In this document: positions 29,091 to 38,054 of the stretch, piece by piece
Position numbering within the stretch: the first letter of the stretch is position 1
Layout: each line of letters opens with the position of its first letter
Source of the DNA: Paraburkholderia bryophila
Lineage (GTDB): Bacteria; Pseudomonadota; Gammaproteobacteria; Burkholderiales; Burkholderiaceae
Length of the DNA: 64,000 nucleotides
NCBI RefSeq assembly: GCF_013409255.1
Contig: NZ_JACCAS010000001.1
Span: forward strand, 3,596,001 to 3,660,000
Reading direction: 5' to 3'
The notes under the pieces: model-generated
Seen by the model: only the letters and a program-made list of their open reading frames with translations
What the model was told of the DNA's origin: nothing
Database searches by the model: none
Made by a program: the position numbers and the translations under genes

Positions 29091-30179
29091 ATGACGACTC
29101 AAACCGACAAGCAGAACATGACAGCCATTGTCTGTCATGCACCGAAAGACTATCGCGTCGAACAGGTGTCGAAACCCACGGCGCGTGCGCATGAACTGGT
29201 GATTCGCATTGCCGCGTGCGGTATCTGCGCGAGCGATTGCAAATGCCATTCCGGCGCGAAGATGTTCTGGGGCGGCCCGAGCCCGTGGGTGAAAGCACCG
29301 GTGATTCCGGGGCACGAGTTCTTCGGTTTCGTCGAAGAAATCGGCGAGGGCGCGGCGGAGCATTTCGGCGTGAAGCTGGGCGACCGGGTGATTGCCGAAC
29401 AGATCGTGCCCTGCGGCAAATGCCGGTATTGCAAATCCGGCAAGTACTGGATGTGCGAGGTGCACAACATTTTCGGCTTCCAGCGCGAAGTAGCGGACGG
29501 CGGCATGGCCGAGTACATGCGCATTCCGCCGACCGCGATCGTGCACAAGATCCCCGATGGCATTTCGCTCGAAGACGCCGCGATCATCGAACCGTTGGCG
29601 TGTGCGATTCACACCGTCAATCGCGGTGAACTGCAACTCGACGATGTGGTCGTGATCGCGGGCGCCGGGCCGTTGGGGCTGATGATGACGCAAGTCGCGC
29701 ATTTGAAAACGCCGAAGAAACTGGTGGTGATCGATCTGGTGGAAGAACGGCTCGCGCTCGCGCGCGAATACGGCGCCGACGTGACGATCAATCCGAAACA
29801 GGAAGACGCACTGGCCATCGTTCATTCGCTCACTGACGGCTACGGTTGCGATGTGTATATTGAAACCACCGGCGCACCGATCGGCGTGAATCAGGGCATG
29901 GACCTGATTCGCAAGCTCGGGCGTTTTGTCGAGTTCTCCGTGTTCGGCGCGGATACCACGCTTGACTGGTCGGTGATCGGCGACCGCAAGGAACTCGATG
30001 TGCGTGGCGCGCATCTCGGACCGTACTGCTATCCGATCGCAATCGATCTGCTGGCGCGCGGACTGGTGACGTCGAAAGGCATCGTGACGCACGGCTTTTC
30101 ATTGGAAGAATGGGACGAGGCGATCAAGGTCGCGAATTCGCTCGATTCGATCAAGGTGTTGATGAAGCCGCGCGCCTGA
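29091..30179 (+). CDS. Zinc-dependent polyol dehydrogenase, erythritol/L-threitol dehydrogenase-like
   Basis: Medium-chain zinc dehydrogenase of 362 residues. Catalytic zinc residues are in CGICASDC and GHEFFG; the structural zinc cluster is CGKCRYCKSGKYWMC; the Rossmann loop is GAGPLGLMM. It resembles the mycobacterial erythritol/L-threitol dehydrogenase (EltD), as I recall that sequence, including FGFQREVADGGMAEY. It likely oxidises an alditol brought in by the upstream importer to a ketose for the downstream kinase. Whether tetritol or pentitol cannot be decided here. Confidence 0.82.
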   Translation: MTTQTDKQNMTAIVCHAPKDYRVEQVSKPTARAHELVIRIAACGICASDCKCHSGAKMFWGGPSPWVKAPVIPGHEFFGFVEEIGEGAAEHFGVKLGDRVIAEQIVPCGKCRYCKSGKYWMCEVHNIFGFQREVADGGMAEYMRIPPTAIVHKIPDGISLEDAAIIEPLACAIHTVNRGELQLDDVVVIAGAGPLGLMMTQVAHLKTPKKLVVIDLVEERLALAREYGADVTINPKQEDALAIVHSLTDGYGCDVYIETTGAPIGVNQGMDLIRKLGRFVEFSVFGADTTLDWSVIGDRKELDVRGAHLGPYCYPIAIDLLARGLVTSKGIVTHGFSLEEWDEAIKVANSLDSIKVLMKPRA

Positions 30180-30221
30180 GCCTCGTCGGGACGGGTAAGC
30201 GGCCTATAAAACGGAGACTGT

Positions 30222-31766
30222 ATGGATTACGTCATCGGCGTCGATATCGGCACGCAGAGCACCAAGGCGTTGCTCGTCGATCGGCACGGCGCGATCGTCG
30301 CGCAACATGCGTCGAGCTATCAGCCGGATACGCCCAAGCCGCTGTGGGCCGAACAATGGCCCGCAGTGTGGTTCAAGGCGGTGGTCGAGTGTATCGCCGC
30401 GTGCGTCGCGAAGGCGAAGGAGGCGGGCGTCGCGGCGAAGTCGATCAAGGCGGTCTGCGTGAGCAGTCTGTACGGCGGCTCGGGCATTCCGGTGGATAGC
30501 GAAATGCGGCCGCTTTATCCGTGTCTGATCTGGATGGATCGCCGCGCGACCGCGCAGGTGGAATGGGTAAGCGCGAACGTCGATCTCGAACGGCTACGCA
30601 CGATTACCGGTAATGGCGTGGACAGCTATTACGGTTATACGAAGATGCTGTGGCTGCGCGATAACGAGCCGGAAGTGTGGGCGCATACGCGCTATTTTTT
30701 GCCGCCGAATGCGTATGTGATCTACATGCTGACCGGCGAGGTGGCGGTCGATCATAGTTCGGCGGGCAATATCGGCGGTATCTACGATATGGCGAAACGC
30801 GACTGGTCGGACGAAGCGCTGGACATGCTAGGCATTCCCGCGACCATGATGCCGGAGCGATTGGTTGAATCGTCCGACGTGGTGGGCGGCTTGCTATCGC
30901 AATGGACCGAGACGCTTGGACTCGATGCGGGCACGGCGATCGTGGCCGGCGGCGTCGATGCGGCGATGGCGACGTTCGCCGCCGGCGTTACGCGTGCGGG
31001 GCAGCATGTGGCGATGATCGGTACCAGCATGTGCTGGGGTTATATCAATCAGAGTGTCGATGCGCGGCATGGCTTGATCAGCATGCCGCACGTGTTCAAC
31101 GGGCAGCACGATATTTATGTGTTCGGTGGCGCGATTACGGCGGGAGCGTCGGTGACGTGGTATCGCGAGCAGTTCTGTCACGCCGAGATCGAGGCGGCGC
31201 GCGCGACGCCGCATGGCGATCCGCACCGGTTGCTCGAGGAGTCGGCGGCGAACGTGCCGGCCGGGTCGGATGGGGTGATGTTCCTGCCGTATCTGATGGG
31301 CGAGCGGAGTCCGGTGTGGGATGCGAAGGCGAGCGGCGCGTTTGTCGGACTCAGTCTGTTCCATACGCGTGGGCATCTATATCGCGCGGTGTTGGAGGGC
31401 GTGTCTTTTGCGCTGAAGCACAACATCGAAGCGGGACGTCAAGGCGCGTTGTCGCTGGATGACAAATTGATCGTCGTGGGCGGCGCCGCGCATTCGGATT
31501 TGTGGATGCAGATTATTGCCGACGTGACCGGTTATCCGGTCTATACGATCGAGCAAAATGTCGAGGCGGCAATGGGCGCGGCGTTGCTCGCGGGTGTGGG
31601 TGTCGGGTTGGTGTCGCGGGAAGAGGCGCAGGGCGGTTGGGTGACGCTGGTCGAGCGGGCGCAGCCGGACGCGGTGCGGATGGCGCTATATGAACAGCGG
31701 TTCGGCATTTATACGGATTTGTATCCGGCGTTGAAGCCGGTCATGCATCGGTTGCAGACATCATGA
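30222..31766 (+). CDS. FGGY-family carbohydrate kinase
   Basis: ATP-dependent sugar kinase of 514 residues. The N-terminal phosphate loop is VDIGTQSTK; YLMGERSPVWD and VVGGAAHSDLWMQ are typical of the family. ACGGAGACTGT precedes the ATG. It is more distant from the two xylulokinases here than they are from each other, with SSLYGGSGIP in place of the SGQMHG motif, suggesting a different ketose such as ribulose or erythrulose. It overlaps the following SDR gene by 4 nt. Confidence 0.85.
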   Translation: MDYVIGVDIGTQSTKALLVDRHGAIVAQHASSYQPDTPKPLWAEQWPAVWFKAVVECIAACVAKAKEAGVAAKSIKAVCVSSLYGGSGIPVDSEMRPLYPCLIWMDRRATAQVEWVSANVDLERLRTITGNGVDSYYGYTKMLWLRDNEPEVWAHTRYFLPPNAYVIYMLTGEVAVDHSSAGNIGGIYDMAKRDWSDEALDMLGIPATMMPERLVESSDVVGGLLSQWTETLGLDAGTAIVAGGVDAAMATFAAGVTRAGQHVAMIGTSMCWGYINQSVDARHGLISMPHVFNGQHDIYVFGGAITAGASVTWYREQFCHAEIEAARATPHGDPHRLLEESAANVPAGSDGVMFLPYLMGERSPVWDAKASGAFVGLSLFHTRGHLYRAVLEGVSFALKHNIEAGRQGALSLDDKLIVVGGAAHSDLWMQIIADVTGYPVYTIEQNVEAAMGAALLAGVGVGLVSREEAQGGWVTLVERAQPDAVRMALYEQRFGIYTDLYPALKPVMHRLQTS

Positions 31767-32500
31767 ATGCTACTTTTGATTTTTCTGAGCGGTCGGTTCT
31801 CGTTACGGGCGCTTCTAGTGGGATTGGGCGGGCTATCGTCGAGGCTTTGTGTGCTTCTGGCGCGCATGTTGTTGCGGCGGCGCGGAGTGTGAATGAGTTG
31901 GCTCGGTTGGCTGAGGAGACGGGTTGTGAGCCGTTGATGCTCGATGTGAGCGACGAAGGTGCTATCGATGAGGCGTTCGAATCGCTTGGGGTGTTCGATG
32001 GGCTCGTTAATTGTGCTGGGATTGCTTTGCTCGAACGGGCTGTGGATACCACGGCGGCTAGCTTCGATCGGGTCATGGCGGTGAATGCCCGGGGGGCTGT
32101 GCTCGTTGCCAAGCATGTGGCGCTGGGGATGATCGGCGCTAAGCGCGCGGGCAGTATCGTCAACGTTTCTAGTCAAGCTGCGCTTGTGGCTTTGGATGAT
32201 CATTTGAGTTACTCGGCTTCTAAGGCTGCGCTTGATGCTGTGACTCGTTCTCTATGCGTTGAGTTGGGGGCGTTTGGGATTCGGGTCAATAGCGTGAATC
32301 CTACGGTTACTTTGACGCCTATGGCGGTGCTGGCCTGGAGTGATCCCGCTAAGCGTGAGCCTGCTTTGAAGGCTATTCCTCTTGGGCGCTTTGCTGAATC
32401 TCGCGAAGTCGCTGCGCCTGTTCTGTTTTTGCTGAGTGAGGCGGCTTCTATGGTTAGTGGGGTTTGTTTGGCTGTTGATGGAGGTTATACCGCCAGGTAG
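31763..32500 (+). CDS. SDR-family oxidoreductase, L-xylulose reductase (DCXR)-like
   Basis: Short-chain dehydrogenase of 245 residues. Cofactor motif TGASSGIG at residues 15-22, catalytic YSASK. The region NPTVTLTPMAVLAWSDP and the following IPLGRFAE closely parallel dicarbonyl/L-xylulose reductases, which interconvert L-xylulose and xylitol. The ATG overlaps the kinase stop, so it belongs to the cassette. Codon use is unlike its neighbours: many T-ending codons (gct, tct, ttt, gtt), a compositional drop that continues into the next 2 kb. Confidence 0.82.
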   Translation: MNATFDFSERSVLVTGASSGIGRAIVEALCASGAHVVAAARSVNELARLAEETGCEPLMLDVSDEGAIDEAFESLGVFDGLVNCAGIALLERAVDTTAASFDRVMAVNARGAVLVAKHVALGMIGAKRAGSIVNVSSQAALVALDDHLSYSASKAALDAVTRSLCVELGAFGIRVNSVNPTVTLTPMAVLAWSDPAKREPALKAIPLGRFAESREVAAPVLFLLSEAASMVSGVCLAVDGGYTAR

Positions 32501-32532
32501 GTTGGGGATTTTGCCTGCGCGGCGATCGGGTG

Positions 32533-32778
32533 GTTGGCCTTTCCTTGCCTTGTTAGTGGTCTATTAGCGTTGCCCCTGTGCGGGGCGGCACCTACTTCTC
32601 TTTGCCGCGGCAAAGAGAAGTAGGCAAGAGAAAGCCGCTCACACCGCTAATTCTTAAGTGGGGCCCCCGCACAGTCTCGGTAGTGGTGCATCTGGAATCT
32701 GGGTTCTCGCACACTCCGCGTTCGTGGCACAGCAGTCATTCTTCCGGCGACGCTGCGCGCGCCGTCGCGGTGTTTCTC
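32533..32778 (+). repeat. Long inverted repeat, left copy
   Basis: About 247 bp matching, in reverse orientation, 35475-35721. The match is near-perfect over about 32560-32670 and weaker at the outer end. It contains a perfect 34-bp palindrome at 32591-32624 (arms CCTACTTCTCTTTGCCG and its complement). Short open frames in it look non-coding. Confidence 0.88.
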
Positions 32779-33312
32779 TTTGGCGGTCGCCAGTTTTGCA
32801 TTCCATATTCCGGGTTTTTCTTCCTCGCGTATGAAGAGCGCTCGATGTTCTCACGTGTGACGGTGCGGCGGATTTCACTCGCTCGTGACGCTGATGCTCC
32901 TGTTCTTCGTCTTCGTGCTCATGACGTGACTCACGCTTATCGCCGTCGTAAATTCTCGGTCGTCACGTCCGCGGCATAGCAACGCGGGAGGCTCTTGCCG
33001 CGAATTTCGCGTGTATGTTGATGACCTGTGCGAGTGAGTTGGCGTGTCCCCGCGCGTCGTCAGAAATTTTGACGTTCCTCGGACTCGCACGTTAGCTACT
33101 ACGTTGCGTCGACTTTGAGGTCTGTGGGAGGGCAAGCACGTTGTCCTTCTGCATTGGCGAGTACAGGTCGCACCTCGTATCACCGTCGGATCGTCATAAA
33201 GATCACGCGTTCGTGCTCCTCTGTCGATGCCGCTCGATCGTCAACCGTTCTCCGTATCGCACTTCGAAGATGGCATAGCGCGATAGGGGTAAGGTGTTTT
33301 GGAGAATAGACC
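32779..33312. other. Gene-free stretch inside the island
   Basis: About 530 bases of lower GC than the rest of the window with no supported gene. GGAGA near 33301 serves the LPMO gene. No decayed coding frame or RNA gene is recognisable. Confidence 0.5.
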
Positions 33313-33791
33313 ATGTACGAGAACATGCATCGCTCACTCACTCGGCGTCATTGGGCCATTGCGTTCACCGCGCTATTCGGCGTCACGCTTGTTCATGCTC
33401 ACGGGCGATTGACTCAACCGGCTTCTCGTATTGTGTTGTGTGTGGAGCGAAAAAACGTCAATTGCAACGTCGATGCATGGCAGGCGAACGCAATGGAGAA
33501 TGGCAAATTTTTCCCCGCCACACGGGCGGGCCTCGCGGATGTTTTTGCCCCGCAAGATGTGCGTAACGCAGAGCCGCCGAAGGATGGCGAGATTGCCGGA
33601 GCGAGTGTGAACGGGCGCATTGCGGTATTGAATGAACAATCCGCGGACCGATGGACGAAGATTCCGGTGCGGGCCAATTCGATTCAAATTTTCAAGTGGG
33701 AATATTCGGCGGTGCACGCGACGCGGCGTTGGAACTACTTCATCACGCGTTCCGGCTGGGATCCTGCGAAGCCGTTGACGCGAGCGCAGTT
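33313..33791 (+). pseudogene. AA10 lytic polysaccharide monooxygenase, N-terminal part (gene split by IS256 element)
   Basis: Secreted copper enzyme that oxidatively cleaves chitin or cellulose. The signal peptide (residues 1-29, ending LVHA) leaves mature His1 (His30), first ligand of the copper histidine brace, in HGRLTQPASR; the second ligand is His135 in YSAVHATRRWNYF. The frame is interrupted after residue 159 (...PLTRAQ) by the element at 33792-35164; an in-frame read-through adds IS-encoded residues and stops at 33912. Joined to 35173-35398 the gene is a 234-residue, single-domain LPMO with no other damage. Confidence 0.9.
33784..33791. repeat. 8-bp target duplication, left copy
   Basis: GCGCAGTT, repeated at 35165-35172 on the other side of the IS256-family element. 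Confidence 0.9.
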
Positions 33792-35164
33792 GGACCTATC
33801 CGTGATTTTGTGGGCGAGGCATATCATGAAGGATGAAAATCATGGATATGCCGATCATGAAAAAGAAACGTACCGTCGCCTCCCAGGCAGCGGCCCGAGG
33901 GCCGCTGCCTGAGCTGCCTGAAGGTCTGCTTGATGAACTGGTGAAGGGTCCGATGACGCCTGTCCAGGTCCAGGACCTGATGCTGGCGTTCAACAAGGCC
34001 ATCATCGAGCGCGCGATGGGCGCCGAGATGAACATGCATCTGGGCTACCCGCCGGGCCAGCCCAAGCCCGACGGCCAGGCCAACGAACGCAACGGCGCCA
34101 GCGGCAAGACGATCATCACCGAGCGCGGCCCCGTCAGGCTCGATCTGCCGCGCGATCGTGAGGGCAGTTTCGCGCCGATCCTGATTCCCAAACACGAGCG
34201 CCGTTTCACGGGCTTCGATGAGCGCATCATCGCCATGTACGCCCGCGGCATGAGCGTGCGCGAGATTCAGGCGTTTCTGGCTGAAAGCTATGGCACCGAG
34301 GTCTCACCCGACTTCATCAGCTCAGTCACTGACGAAGTGATGGCTGAAACGCTGGCCTGGCAAAACCGCCCGCTCGAGCCGATGTACCCGGTGGTGTTCT
34401 TCGACGCGCTACGCGTGAAGATCCGTGGCGACGGCGTGGTGAGCAACAAGGCCGTCTATCTGGCGCTGGGTATCCAGGCCGACGGCCAGCGCGACGTACT
34501 CGGCCTGTGGATTGAACAGACCGAGGGCGCGAAGTTCTGGCTCAAGGTGTTCAATGACCTCAAGACCCGCGGTTGCCAGGACATCCTGATCGCGGTGGTG
34601 GACGGTCTGAAAGGACTGGCCGAGGCGATCGGGACGGCGTACCCCCGCACAGCGGTGCAGACCTGCATCGTGCATCTGATCCGAAACAGTCTGGAGTACG
34701 CCAGCCACAAGGACCGCAAGGCGGTCGCCACGGCGCTGCGACCGATCTATGCAGCCGCGAGCGAACAGGCTGCACAGCAGGCCTTGCAGGACTTCACTGA
34801 AGGACCCTGGGGAACGAAGTATCCGACCATCGTGCAATCCTGGCAGCGTGCCTGGGAACACGTCACGCCGTTCTTCGTGTTTCCCCCGGAGATACGCCGG
34901 GTCGTTTACACAACAAACGCCATAGAGAGTCTGAACATGCAACTGCGCAAGATCATCAAGACCCGCGGACACTTCCCCAACGACGAGGCCGCCATCAAGC
35001 TGCTGTGGCTGGCGCTACGCAACGTGCTGGCAAAGTCCGTGAGAGCGGCATTCGACTGGAAAGCGGCGATGAACCAGTTTGCTATCCTGTTTGGCGAGCG
35101 CTTCACGCTCGCACGTGGCTAGAAATCTTTAAACCGCCTCGCACACAAAAATGCGGACAGGTTC
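33792..35164 (+). mobile_element. Complete IS256-family insertion sequence
   Basis: 1,373 bp bounded by imperfect terminal inverted repeats: left GGACCTATCCG..., right (complement) GAACCTGTCCG..., 23 of 29 positions identical, both ending ...GCGAGGC. Flanked by the 8-bp duplication GCGCAGTT, typical of IS256 elements. It carries one intact transposase gene and interrupts the LPMO gene. Confidence 0.94.
33833..35122 (+). CDS. IS256-family transposase (MULE-type DDE)
   Basis: Intact transposase of 429 residues, the usual length. The DDE catalytic residues are recognisable in VVFFDALRVKIR, AVVDGLKGL and TTNAIESLNMQLRK. The C-terminal part carries the family's conserved RTRGHFP-like stretch (KTRGHFPNDEA). 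It starts 42 nt inside the left end of the element and stops 42 nt before the right end. No frameshift is visible, so the element may be active. Confidence 0.95.
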   Translation: MKIMDMPIMKKKRTVASQAAARGPLPELPEGLLDELVKGPMTPVQVQDLMLAFNKAIIERAMGAEMNMHLGYPPGQPKPDGQANERNGASGKTIITERGPVRLDLPRDREGSFAPILIPKHERRFTGFDERIIAMYARGMSVREIQAFLAESYGTEVSPDFISSVTDEVMAETLAWQNRPLEPMYPVVFFDALRVKIRGDGVVSNKAVYLALGIQADGQRDVLGLWIEQTEGAKFWLKVFNDLKTRGCQDILIAVVDGLKGLAEAIGTAYPRTAVQTCIVHLIRNSLEYASHKDRKAVATALRPIYAAASEQAAQQALQDFTEGPWGTKYPTIVQSWQRAWEHVTPFFVFPPEIRRVVYTTNAIESLNMQLRKIIKTRGHFPNDEAAIKLLWLALRNVLAKSVRAAFDWKAAMNQFAILFGERFTLARG

Positions 35165-35398
35165 GCGCAGTTTGACGAGAAGCCGTTCTGCACGGTCCAG
35201 AACGACGGTCAACCCTATTGGAAATTTAATCTGAAGCCTGCTCAACCGACGATACATCAATGCCAATTACCCGATCGCACCGGCTACCAGGTCATCCTCG
35301 CGGTCTGGGAAGTCGCGGATACGCAGATGGGCTTTTACCAGGTCGTCGATACGCACTTTACGGATACAAAGGGCAGTCCGGTAATGAGCCCATTCTAG
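35165..35398 (+). pseudogene. AA10 lytic polysaccharide monooxygenase, C-terminal part
   Basis: Begins with the second copy of the target duplication GCGCAGTT (35165-35172) and continues the LPMO frame from 35173: FDEKPFCTVQNDG, then IHQCQLPDRTGYQVILAVWEV and the axial-site region MGFYQVVD, stopping at TAG 35396-35398. There is no start signal of its own. Precise loss of the IS plus one duplication copy restores ...TRAQFDEKPF... in frame. Confidence 0.9.
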
Positions 35399-35474
35399 GA
35401 ACCGAGTGCGAGAGTACGGAAAGCCATGCAAACGACGATGGTGCCGCAACGCGGCCACATCGACCGCGCGCCGC

Positions 35475-35721
35475 GAGAACAACCGCGAGGGCGCGCGCAG
35501 CGCCGCCGGAAGAATGACTGCTGTACCACTGCCGCAAAATGCGCGAGAACCCAGATTCCAGATGTACCACTACCGCGACTGCGCGGGGGCCCCACTTAAG
35601 AATTAGCGGTGTGAGCGGCTTTCTCTTGCCTACTTCTCTTTGCCGCGGCAAAGAGAAGTAGGTGCCGCCCCGCACAGGGGCAACGCTAATAGACCACAAG
35701 CAAAGCAAGGAAAGGCCAACA
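35475..35721 (-). repeat. Long inverted repeat, right copy
   Basis: Reverse-orientation copy of 32533-32778, with the same 34-bp palindrome at 35629-35662. Together the copies bracket a ~2.7-kb unique segment holding the LPMO gene and its IS. The remaining ~75 bases to 35398 and ~40 bases to kynA hold nothing recognisable. Confidence 0.88.
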
Positions 35722-35764
35722 CCGCAAGCGCGCAACCAACCCGCCGAGCAGCCCAACCCGCCTC

Positions 35765-36697
35765 CTAAAGCATAGTCCGAACATGCCAAAGTTCAGGAAA
35801 CAAAACCACATCAAGCATCTTTCGCAGATAGGTAGCCCCACTAGTCCCACCTGTCCCTTGCTTGAACCCAATAATGCGCTCGACGGTAGTCACATGCCGA
35901 AACCGCCACTGCCGAAACGCATCTTCAAGATCAACAAGTTCCTCGGCCATCTCATACAGTTCCCAATACTGGGAAGGATTCCGATAAACCTCAAGCCAGG
36001 CGGCTTCGACCGAAGCATCATGGACAGTAGGCTGAGTCCAATCCCGCTCCAACCGGGAGGCTGAAATAGGAAACCCCCGCCGCGCCAGCAACCGAACAAC
36101 CTCATCGTAGAAGGAGGGCGCCTCAAGCGAAGCCTTAACCTCAGCAAAAACCTCAGCCCGATGCGAATGCGGCTTCAGCATCTGCTCATTCTTATTCCCA
36201 AGCAGAAACTCAATCTGCCGATACTGATAAGACTGAAACCCGGAAGAACTCCCAAGAAACGGCCGCATAGCCGTGTATTCAGACGGCGTCATCGTGGCAA
36301 GAACACTCCACGCCTGGACGAGCTGCTCCATGATCCGCGAAACACGAGCGAGCATCTTGAACGCCGGCGGCAATTCATCGCGATGCACGGCCTGCAGCGC
36401 CGCGCGCAGCTCATACAAGGCGAGCTTCATCCACAGCTCACTCGTCTGATGCTGAATGATGAACAGCATCTCATTGTGATCCGGCGACAAGGGATGCTGT
36501 GCATCGAGCACTGACCCGAGCGACAGATAGTCGCCGTAACTCATCGATTCCGAGAAATCGAGCTGCGCGTCATGCCAGCCATCGCCTGAAGAGGCCGCAG
36601 AAGCAGCAGCACCGGCCGCCACGCCCCCATGCCCAAACGGACACCCCTGCACAGGCTTCTCTTCCGGCAACCCCGGCGTTTGCATATGATCGTTCAT
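35765..36697 (-). CDS. kynA: Tryptophan 2,3-dioxygenase
   Basis: Cytosolic haem enzyme of 310 residues opening the indole ring of L-tryptophan to N-formylkynurenine. The substrate-side histidine is in [13 protein letters not shown] and the haem-ligand histidine in [15 protein letters not shown], followed by GTGGTSG. An extra Ala/Gly-rich N-terminus (about 40 residues) precedes the conserved core. The ribosome-binding site GAGGAG overlaps the kynU stop, so it is the last gene of kynB-kynU-kynA. Codons near its 3' end are AT-richer than usual here, facing the island. Confidence 0.95.
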   Translation of the reverse strand: MNDHMQTPGLPEEKPVQGCPFGHGGVAAGAAASAASSGDGWHDAQLDFSESMSYGDYLSLGSVLDAQHPLSPDHNEMLFIIQHQTSELWMKLALYELRAALQAVHRDELPPAFKMLARVSRIMEQLVQAWSVLATMTPSEYTAMRPFLGSSSGFQSYQYRQIEFLLGNKNEQMLKPHSHRAEVFAEVKASLEAPSFYDEVVRLLARRGFPISASRLERDWTQPTVHDASVEAAWLEVYRNPSQYWELYEMAEELVDLEDAFRQWRFRHVTTVERIIGFKQGTGGTSGATYLRKMLDVVLFPELWHVRTML

Positions 36698-36707
36698 CGC
36701 CCGCTCC

Positions 36708-37958
36708 TCAGGTCACCGCGCCGCGAGCGGCAAATTCAGGCGCTCGCCAGGTCTCATGCACGAGCACGTCGCGCAACGTCTCCACGGCGTCCCACACATC
36801 CACAAAGCGCGTATACAAAGGCGTAAAACCAAACCGCAACACACGCGGCTCGCGATAATCGCCGATCACCCCACGCGCGATCAACGCCTGCATCACCTCA
36901 TACCCATGCGGATGCTCGAAGCTCGCATGCGAACCCCGCTGCGCATGCTCGCGCGGCGTGACGAGTGTCAGCGGAAACTCGCCGCAACGCGCTTCAACCA
37001 GTTCGATGAACAGATCGGTCAACGCCAGCGACTTGCGACGAATCGCCTGCATATCGGTTTGCAAAAACACATCGAGTCCGCACTCGACCAGCGACATCGA
37101 GATCATCGGCTGCGTGCCGCACAAAAAGCGGCCGATGCCGTCATCCGGCCGATACGCCGGGTCCATCTCGAACGGCGCGCGATGCCCCCACCAGCCGGAC
37201 AGCGGCTGCGTGAAATCGTTTTGATGACGCTTGGACACCCACGCGAATGCCGGCGAACCCGGCCCGCCATTCAGATACTTGTACGTGCAACCCACCGCAT
37301 AGTCAGCGCCGACGCCATTCAGATCGACCGGCACGGCGCCCGCCGAATGCGCGAGGTCCCACAAGGCGAGCGCGCCTTTGTCGTGAATCAGCTTCGTCAG
37401 CGCGGCCATGTCGTGCATATAGCCGGTGCGGTAGTTCACATGCGTGATCATCGCGATGGCGGTGTCGTCGCCGATCGCGGCAGGCAGTTCGGACGGATCG
37501 TCGACGAGGCGCAGTTCATAGCCGCGATCGAGCTGTTCGATCAAACCTTGCGCGATGTACAGATCGGTCGGGAAATTCGAGCACTCGGACACGATCACAC
37601 GACGCTTCGGGTCGCGCGCATTCGCCATGCGCACCGCCGCGGACAGCAGCTTGAACAGGTTGATCGAAATCGTATCGGTGACGACCACTTCGTCGTCCGC
37701 CGCGCCGATCAGCGGCGCGAGCTTGTTGCCGAGGCGGCGCGGCAGCGCGAACCAGCCGGCGCTGTTCCAGCTACGGATCAGGCCTTCGCCCCATTCGGCG
37801 GCGATCACGGTTTGCGCGCGCTGCGCGGCAGCGGCTGGCGGCACGCCGAGCGAATTGCCGTCGAGGTAGATGGTGGTCGGCGACAGTGCGAACTGGTCGC
37901 GCAGTAAGGCGAGCGGGTCGGCGCTGTCGAGCGCCAGGGCTTCTTCACGGTGGTTCAT
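36708..37958 (-). CDS. kynU: Kynureninase
   Basis: PLP enzyme of 416 residues converting kynurenine to anthranilate and alanine. The PLP lysine is in [16 protein letters not shown]; other family stretches are YLDGNSLG and the [14 protein letters not shown] cofactor region. It lies 96 nt downstream of kynB and 10 nt upstream of kynA, the middle gene of the operon. Confidence 0.96.
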   Translation of the reverse strand: MNHREEALALDSADPLALLRDQFALSPTTIYLDGNSLGVPPAAAAQRAQTVIAAEWGEGLIRSWNSAGWFALPRRLGNKLAPLIGAADDEVVVTDTISINLFKLLSAAVRMANARDPKRRVIVSECSNFPTDLYIAQGLIEQLDRGYELRLVDDPSELPAAIGDDTAIAMITHVNYRTGYMHDMAALTKLIHDKGALALWDLAHSAGAVPVDLNGVGADYAVGCTYKYLNGGPGSPAFAWVSKRHQNDFTQPLSGWWGHRAPFEMDPAYRPDDGIGRFLCGTQPMISMSLVECGLDVFLQTDMQAIRRKSLALTDLFIELVEARCGEFPLTLVTPREHAQRGSHASFEHPHGYEVMQALIARGVIGDYREPRVLRFGFTPLYTRFVDVWDAVETLRDVLVHETWRAPEFAARGAVT

Positions 37959-38054
37959 GATGGTTCCGTCAGTCGGATACAGGATCGAGAGTGGGATGGT
38001 GGGAGACTCGGCGGCGTTTAGCGGTCGGCGTTCAGCGTTCGGTGGGCGTCAGCG

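Noticed and set aside
32578..32979. 133-codon frame starting MRGGTYFSLPRQREVGKRK in the left inverted repeat
   Set aside because: Most of its start comes from the palindromic repeat, which also gives a similar frame in the right copy; probably a repeat artefact.
32533..35721. Composite transposon formed by the two long repeats
   Set aside because: The repeats contain no transposase gene and no terminal target duplication was seen; treated as inverted repeats only.
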